NCBI GenBank assembly: GCA_934255135.1
Contig: CAKQMV010000001.1
Span: forward strand, 162,364-226,363
Direction: 5' to 3'
DNA from: an uncultured Clostridia bacterium
GTDB taxonomy: Bacteria; Bacillota; Clostridia; Peptostreptococcales; Anaerovoracaceae
DNA length: 64,000 nt
The position numbers and the translations under genes are program-made. This document shows positions 60,838 to 64,000 of this stretch, one piece after another; position 1 is the stretch's first letter; each line of letters begins with the position of its first letter. The notes below the pieces were generated by a model. The model saw nothing but the letters and a program-made list of their open reading frames with translations. It did not search any database and was not told the DNA's origin.

Positions 60838-61594
60838 TAAAGATCACCCTTTCCATCTCTCCCGGATGTTCATTCATCCAGTCCGATACTGTATTTACCG
60901 CGATTTCTGCCGCACGTTTATTCGGAAAGTGAAACACACCCGTAGATATACAGCAAAAAGCTACACTTTTAAGTCCATTTTCCATACACATATCAAGAAC
61001 ATTCCGATAACAGTCTGCCAGATCCTTTTCAAGTTCCGGTGTCAGCTTATACTGCACGACCGGACCTACGATATGGATTACTTTCTTCGCAGGAAGGTTA
61101 TATCCATCCGTCAACATCGGAGCCGCTGTTGGTTGTTCATAATCTCTGCCGTACCTGATTCTCAGCAGATTCATCTGACGATTACATTCTTCTCTGAGCT
61201 GGATTCCAGCAAATGAATGGATGCAGTTATCTATGCAGGTGTGCATAGGAATAAAACATCCAAGCATCTGGCTGTTGGCAGCATTGACGATTGCATCTAC
61301 AGCAAGCCTTGTAATATCTCCTTGCCAGATGGAAATCCCATCACGAATAGCCGGAATCTCAGAAAGATTAACAATACCTTTATCCGATGCTCTTTCCCTT
61401 AAATATTTATCCTGCACTGTTATAACATCAGCCGACATCTTATGGGGCATACGGATATTCATCAACGACCGAAGTATACGTCTCTTCCCCTCCAGATCCT
61501 CTGGTGTTTCAATATTCTTATATTCATTGGAATCAGCCTTGAACTCTTTCACGAGGTAATCAAGTCTCTGATCCTGCGTCATTTCATTGTTCAT
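60788..61594 (-). CDS. Macrodomain ADP-ribosylhydrolase (SirTM-associated, zinc type)
   Basis: 268 residues from the ATG at 61594, with GAAGGTGA upstream. An N-terminal helical extension (about 70 residues) precedes the macrodomain: ISIWQGDITRLAVDAIVNAANSQMLG, then CFIPMHTCIDNCIHSFAG (Cys/His residues of the zinc site in Zn-macro proteins), AFCCISTGVFHFPNKRAAEIA (catalytic loop). It removes ADP-ribose that SirTM adds; the two act as a reversible switch in oxidative stress in other Firmicutes. The gene pair overlaps, so it is one operon. Confidence 0.92.
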   Translation of the reverse strand: MNNEMTQDQRLDYLVKEFKADSNEYKNIETPEDLEGKRRILRSLMNIRMPHKMSADVITVQDKYLRERASDKGIVNLSEIPAIRDGISIWQGDITRLAVDAIVNAANSQMLGCFIPMHTCIDNCIHSFAGIQLREECNRQMNLLRIRYGRDYEQPTAAPMLTDGYNLPAKKVIHIVGPVVQYKLTPELEKDLADCYRNVLDMCMENGLKSVAFCCISTGVFHFPNKRAAEIAVNTVSDWMNEHPGEMERVIFNVFKDEDKDIYERLLS

Positions 61595-61598
61595 GTTG

Positions 61599-61699
61599 TC
61601 ACCTTCTCTCCACTGCTCCAACAGGGCATGCCATCATACAGTTTCCACACTGCGTATGGTATCCTCGCTAACAATCTTCAGGTAATCTTTTACTTCCAT
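61599..61699 (-). pseudogene. Internal-deletion remnant of a PNPOx-like/ferredoxin gene
   Basis: The first frame (ATG at 61699, GGGAAG upstream) reads MEVKDYLKIVSED and stops after 21 codons. In a second frame the last codons read CGNCMMACPVGAVERR and stop at 61599: a [4Fe-4S] ferredoxin motif (CxxCxxxCP). N-terminus and C-terminus resemble the two ends of an approximately 230-residue pyridoxamine-phosphate-oxidase-like protein with a ferredoxin tail. The middle is missing and the junction is out of frame. The remnant directly precedes the macrodomain gene. Confidence 0.7.
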
Positions 61700-61716
61700 A
61701 CATTCTTCCCTCTATT

Positions 61717-61752
61717 TTAAAAAGACTCCGAAAGCACTAAGCCCTCGGAGTC
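61717..61752 (-). terminator. Terminator of the Rrf2 gene
   Basis: Minus strand: GACTCCGA / TCGGAGTC, 13-nt loop, then TTTTTAAAAT. Confidence 0.92.
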
Positions 61753-61759
61753 CGCGTCT

Positions 61760-62200
61760 TTACGCTTCCTTTGTAAGTATTTCCTGCATTCCCGTCCGTA
61801 GATCCGCAAGCGTGTACTTCTTCATTTCTGTTTCCATCGATTCTTGAATGGCTTTCAGCTTGTCATCCAGCAATGCATGGATATTTCTACCTACCGGACA
61901 CTGCGGACTTGGGTTTTCGTGAAACCGAAACAGGTCTCCATCCTCCAACGGCTCTATCGCCTGATAAACATCATAGAATGATATATCTTTCAGTTTCCTT
62001 GTAAGCTCTATTCCGCCTGTTCCCCGGAGGACCTTGATTAGACCCGCGCCCTGCAGCTTCGTAAGTATCTTACGAATGATAACCGGATTGGTTCCAATGC
62101 TTCCTGCAAGGAAATCACTCGTGACCTTATACTCATCCTTGAATGTGTCCACACAGGTAAAAATATGTAATGCCACGGTAAATCTGCTTGATATCTGCAT
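61760..62200 (-). CDS. Rrf2-family transcriptional regulator
   Basis: 146 residues. N-terminal winged helix: MQISSRFTVALHIF, then VTSDFLAGSIGTNPVIIRKILTKLQGAGLIKVLRGTGGIEL. Only one Cys remains in the effector region (SPQCPVGRNI), so there is no three-Cys iron-sulfur site as in IscR or NsrR; redox control by this Cys, as in HypR/YwnA types, is possible. It has a promoter of its own (62222-62250) and may repress the SnoaL gene immediately upstream. Confidence 0.9.
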   Translation of the reverse strand: MQISSRFTVALHIFTCVDTFKDEYKVTSDFLAGSIGTNPVIIRKILTKLQGAGLIKVLRGTGGIELTRKLKDISFYDVYQAIEPLEDGDLFRFHENPSPQCPVGRNIHALLDDKLKAIQESMETEMKKYTLADLRTGMQEILTKEA

Positions 62201-62221
62201 ATCTTTCCACCTCCAGCTATC

Positions 62222-62250
62222 ATTATACTATCAAGCCGTTGTAAATTCAA
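62222..62250 (-). promoter_or_regulatory. Promoter of the Rrf2 gene
   Basis: Minus strand: -35 TTGAAT (62245-62250), 17-bp spacer, -10 TATAAT (62222-62227), 22 bp before the start codon, with GGAGG between. Confidence 0.75.
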
Positions 62251-62258
62251 AGGTTACA

Positions 62259-63032
62259 TTAGAACTTGCCATTCTCGTTTGCCCATGTATCCTTTGCCGC
62301 GATAGTCTCCATAACATCCCAGTGCTCTGCAATCTTGCCGTTCTCTACTCTCCACAGATCGTAATAGGATGTAGCAGCTCCGCCAAAAGTACCCTCTGAA
62401 ACTGACAGAACATAATTGCCCTGCGCCAGTACCTGATGAACCGTATCATAGATCATTGCGATTCCCTGCTTATCAAGTGCCTCAAGAGCTGCACCAAGAC
62501 CTGACTGTCCGTCTGCGATGCCAATATTATGCTGGACATAAGTATCACCCTCGAAATACTCAGGTGTCTTCTCCGGATGCTTGCCCTGCATTACATCTAC
62601 AAGGAAGTTCCTTACCAGTTCACGGTTATCTTCTGTCTTGTCAACATCCTCAAGGCTGTCATATCCGTCAATCTGAGTGTGTCCTGAAGGATTCAGTTCA
62701 GCCTTCGCTGCAAGGTTATCCCAATGCTCTGCAATCTTGCCGTCCGCATCAAAACGGAATATGTCAAATGCAACCTGCTCACCTGCTCCTGCGAAGTTGT
62801 AAACGGTCTGAAGGAAAACCTTATCTCCATCCTCAAATGCCCTGATGTTGTTCACCGTAGTCTTTACCGGCGTGGATGCCAGATAAGCAACGCTTCCTAC
62901 AAAGGCCTCTGCTCCCGTGCCGTATGCCAGGTTATGCTGGATGTATCCCGATGCCAAAAGTTCCTTTGCTTTCTCGGTATCTCCTGTTGCAAATGTATTA
63001 ATGAGTGCCATTGCTTTCTCTTTGTTTGTCAT
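62259..63032 (-). CDS. Double SnoaL/NTF2-like domain protein
   Basis: 257 residues from the ATG at 63032 (GGAGG eight bases upstream; ATG at 63038 is too close). Two tandem NTF2-like units: KEKAMALINTFATGDTEKAKELLASGYIQHN to AEHWDNLA, then NRELVRNFLVDVMQGKHPEKTPEYFEGDTYVQHN to AEHWDVME. SnoaL-like proteins include small cyclases, isomerases and stress-induced proteins. The tandem form with IAEHWD repeated in both units is complete. Strong promoter and palindromic operator upstream suggest induction by a stress or a xenobiotic; the Rrf2 gene downstream is a candidate regulator. Confidence 0.9.
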   Translation of the reverse strand: MTNKEKAMALINTFATGDTEKAKELLASGYIQHNLAYGTGAEAFVGSVAYLASTPVKTTVNNIRAFEDGDKVFLQTVYNFAGAGEQVAFDIFRFDADGKIAEHWDNLAAKAELNPSGHTQIDGYDSLEDVDKTEDNRELVRNFLVDVMQGKHPEKTPEYFEGDTYVQHNIGIADGQSGLGAALEALDKQGIAMIYDTVHQVLAQGNYVLSVSEGTFGGAATSYYDLWRVENGKIAEHWDVMETIAAKDTWANENGKF

Positions 63033-63105
63033 GATCATATCCTCCTATAATGATTGAATAATTGAACAATTTGATGTAACCGCTGTAGTTTCATCTGATG
63101 ACGTT

Positions 63106-63148
63106 AATATAGCACCCGTTTGATGTAATGTCAATAGTTACATCAAAC
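63106..63148 (-). promoter_or_regulatory. SnoaL-gene promoter with TTTGATGTAA palindrome
   Basis: Minus strand: -35 TTGACA (63129-63134), 17-bp spacer, -10 TATATT (63106-63111). The inverted repeat GTTTGATGTAA-N9-TTACATCAAAC (63118-63148) covers the -35. A third half-site TTTGATGTAAC lies at 63070-63080, downstream of the start site. The layout indicates tight repression, probably by the Rrf2 protein of this locus. Confidence 0.88.
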
Positions 63149-63205
63149 TTTTTAGAAAAAACATTTTTCATTAAAAAAAGCATAGACCAAATACATGATC
63201 TATGC

Positions 63206-63379
63206 TCAAATGCTGTCTTCACCACTTATGACAAAAGAAAGTAATGTATCAAGTGAAATATCAAGCAGTCTTGCAATTGGTGCCAGCAGTTCAATATCCG
63301 GCTTGGAATTACTATTCTCATATTTGTTTACAGCCGGTGTCGTCACGCCTAATCTGTCTGCCATCTCCTCCTGCGTCAT
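63206..63379 (-). CDS. XRE-family helix-turn-helix protein, N-terminus missing or remnant
   Basis: 57 residues from the ATG at 63379 (MTQEEMADRLGVTTPAVNKYE, then PDIELLAPIARLLDISLDTLLSF). The HTH core is complete except helix 1. The frame continues upstream (YKKYKKEAG, the usual helix 1) to the stop of the FtsX-like permease, but no start codon is present, so either the gene is shortened or the start codon is lost. It may have regulated the ABC transporter next to it. Confidence 0.7.
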   Translation of the reverse strand: MTQEEMADRLGVTTPAVNKYENSNSKPDIELLAPIARLLDISLDTLLSFVISGEDSI

Positions 63380-63418
63380 ACCAGCTTCTTTTTTATATTT
63401 TTTATAACAACTTACTTG

Positions 63419-64000
63419 CTATCCCTGATACCTTATTCTTTCTACCAGCGTTTCCTTTTTAAGATTACTGCTTAAAACGCAGGAAAGTACAATCTGCAAC
63501 AAACCGATCAAAAGAATCATAATAAAAATTGGTACGATTGGAACATGGTAGATATTCATTCCAAATATTCCAATATGTTTTGCATAGGAAAAAAGTGCAT
63601 ATCCGAGCGGCAGACCGATGATCAAAGCTACGCATATGGTGCCAACCGTAAAAATCAGTCCCTGTAACTGCAGGCATAAATTTAATTGTTTATTTGTCAT
63701 ACCCACAGCCTGTAATACACCATATTCCTGCTTTTTTGTCGTAATATTCATGATCATGGTGTTTGCCATATTCATAAAACCGATGAGTCCTACAACCGCC
63801 ATAAACAGATAACAGCCAAGCTTCATCATGCGAGCTGTGAATTCTGCAGATTGTAACTGTGCATGATAGGTATCCATTTTTATATGCGAAGTATTAGAAA
63901 TCAAAGTATTCAGACTCTGTTCCACAGATGCCACATCTTTTTTATCACAGTCCACCCACAGATAGCCATAGGCTGTTCCTCTCGGATTCATGGAACGATA
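63419..64000 (-). CDS. FtsX/MacB-type ABC transporter permease, C-terminal part
   Basis: Runs off the right edge; the last 194 codons are seen. Three membrane helices with the FtsX pattern: GLIGFMNMANTMIMNITTKKQEYGVLQAVGM, then a long helix pair and the C-terminal LVERIRYQG end. MacB/FtsX-type permeases are driven by a LolD-like ATPase (not seen) and export peptides or lipoproteins, or signal across the membrane. The extracellular domain begins near the window edge (YGYLWVDCDKKDVASVEQSL). Confidence 0.9.
   Translation of the reverse strand, partial: YRSMNPRGTAYGYLWVDCDKKDVASVEQSLNTLISNTSHIKMDTYHAQLQSAEFTARMMKLGCYLFMAVVGLIGFMNMANTMIMNITTKKQEYGVLQAVGMTNKQLNLCLQLQGLIFTVGTICVALIIGLPLGYALFSYAKHIGIFGMNIYHVPIVPIFIMILLIGLLQIVLSCVLSSNLKKETLVERIRYQG

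Overview
The window looks like chromosomal DNA from a strictly anaerobic, low-to-mid GC Bacillota of the class Clostridia; a Lachnospiraceae- or Anaerovoracaceae-like gut or oral anaerobe is my best guess, and no ribosomal RNA is present to place it. The evidence is a class III ribonucleotide reductase pair (nrdD/nrdG), a flavodiiron protein, flavodoxin with DUF3793, a housekeeping block typical of Clostridia (rpmF, tmcAL, coaD, rsmD, recG, Asp23, rpmB), strong GGAGG ribosome sites and short intergenic gaps. Most genes lie on the minus strand. I see no tRNA, rRNA, complete insertion sequence or CRISPR array.

Layout. 1-6.6 kb: minus-strand housekeeping cluster, from the N-terminus of an FtsK/SpoIIIE translocase through rpmF, tmcAL, a coiled-coil protein, coaD, rsmD, recG and asp23 to rpmB. 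6.8-14.1 kb (plus): a membrane-anchored degenerate M20-like protein, a pyridoxine kinase, a class A penicillin-binding protein with a Gly-rich repeat tail, and an SNF-type Na+ symporter. 14.4-23.3 kb (minus): flavodiiron protein, YeiH transporter, nrdG/nrdD with NrdR boxes, ABC-F ATPase, an HD-MsrA fusion, and a divergent peptide deformylase. 23.4-24.5 kb: a repeat-rich island with a broken nuclease-like gene. 25-28.9 kb: phoR, phoB and a Na/Pi cotransporter behind a Pho-like box. 29-32.5 kb: a zinc ABC uptake operon (znuA-znuC-znuB plus a lipoprotein) and a small Cys-rich membrane protein. 32.6-37.4 kb: YgjV, a PatB/MalY C-S lyase, a BlaI/M56 pair with its operator, and a MutT-like Nudix hydrolase.

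37.4-42.8 kb is an AT-rich defence island: a Sau3AI/MutH-family restriction enzyme, its C5-cytosine methyltransferase, a DUF262/DUF1524 (GmrSD-like) protein and a possible nuclease-domain protein, all on one strand. 43-46.9 kb: CorA, an SseB-HD (ppGpp-hydrolase-like) fusion and two orphan prepilins. 47-52 kb: a second and third repeat-rich island, a candidate small RNA, a collapsed histidine-kinase gene, a VOC protein, an orphan RelB antitoxin with an odd start, a secreted PI-PLC, and the flavodoxin-DUF3793 pair. 52-59.3 kb: nitroreductase, MATE exporter, a large hybrid histidine kinase with an unusual leader (33-codon ORF and 11-bp tandem repeats), an ORF interrupted by an in-frame TGA, and a diguanylate cyclase. 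59.5-64 kb: a frameshifted remnant, a SirTM-macrodomain ADP-ribosylation pair, a deleted flavin/ferredoxin gene, an Rrf2 regulator, a double-SnoaL protein with a clear operator, an XRE remnant and the end of a FtsX-type permease.

The most unusual material is (i) the GTCTGC-palindrome and ACCAATTT/GGTAAC repeat families shared by islands near 24, 47 and 51.5 kb; (ii) gene fusions (HD-MsrA with an internal ribosome site, SseB-HD); (iii) two genes whose best-placed start is ATT; (iv) several freshly broken genes with identifiable lesions; and (v) the restriction/GmrSD-like island. Functions are assigned from sequence motifs read by eye; no database search was possible.
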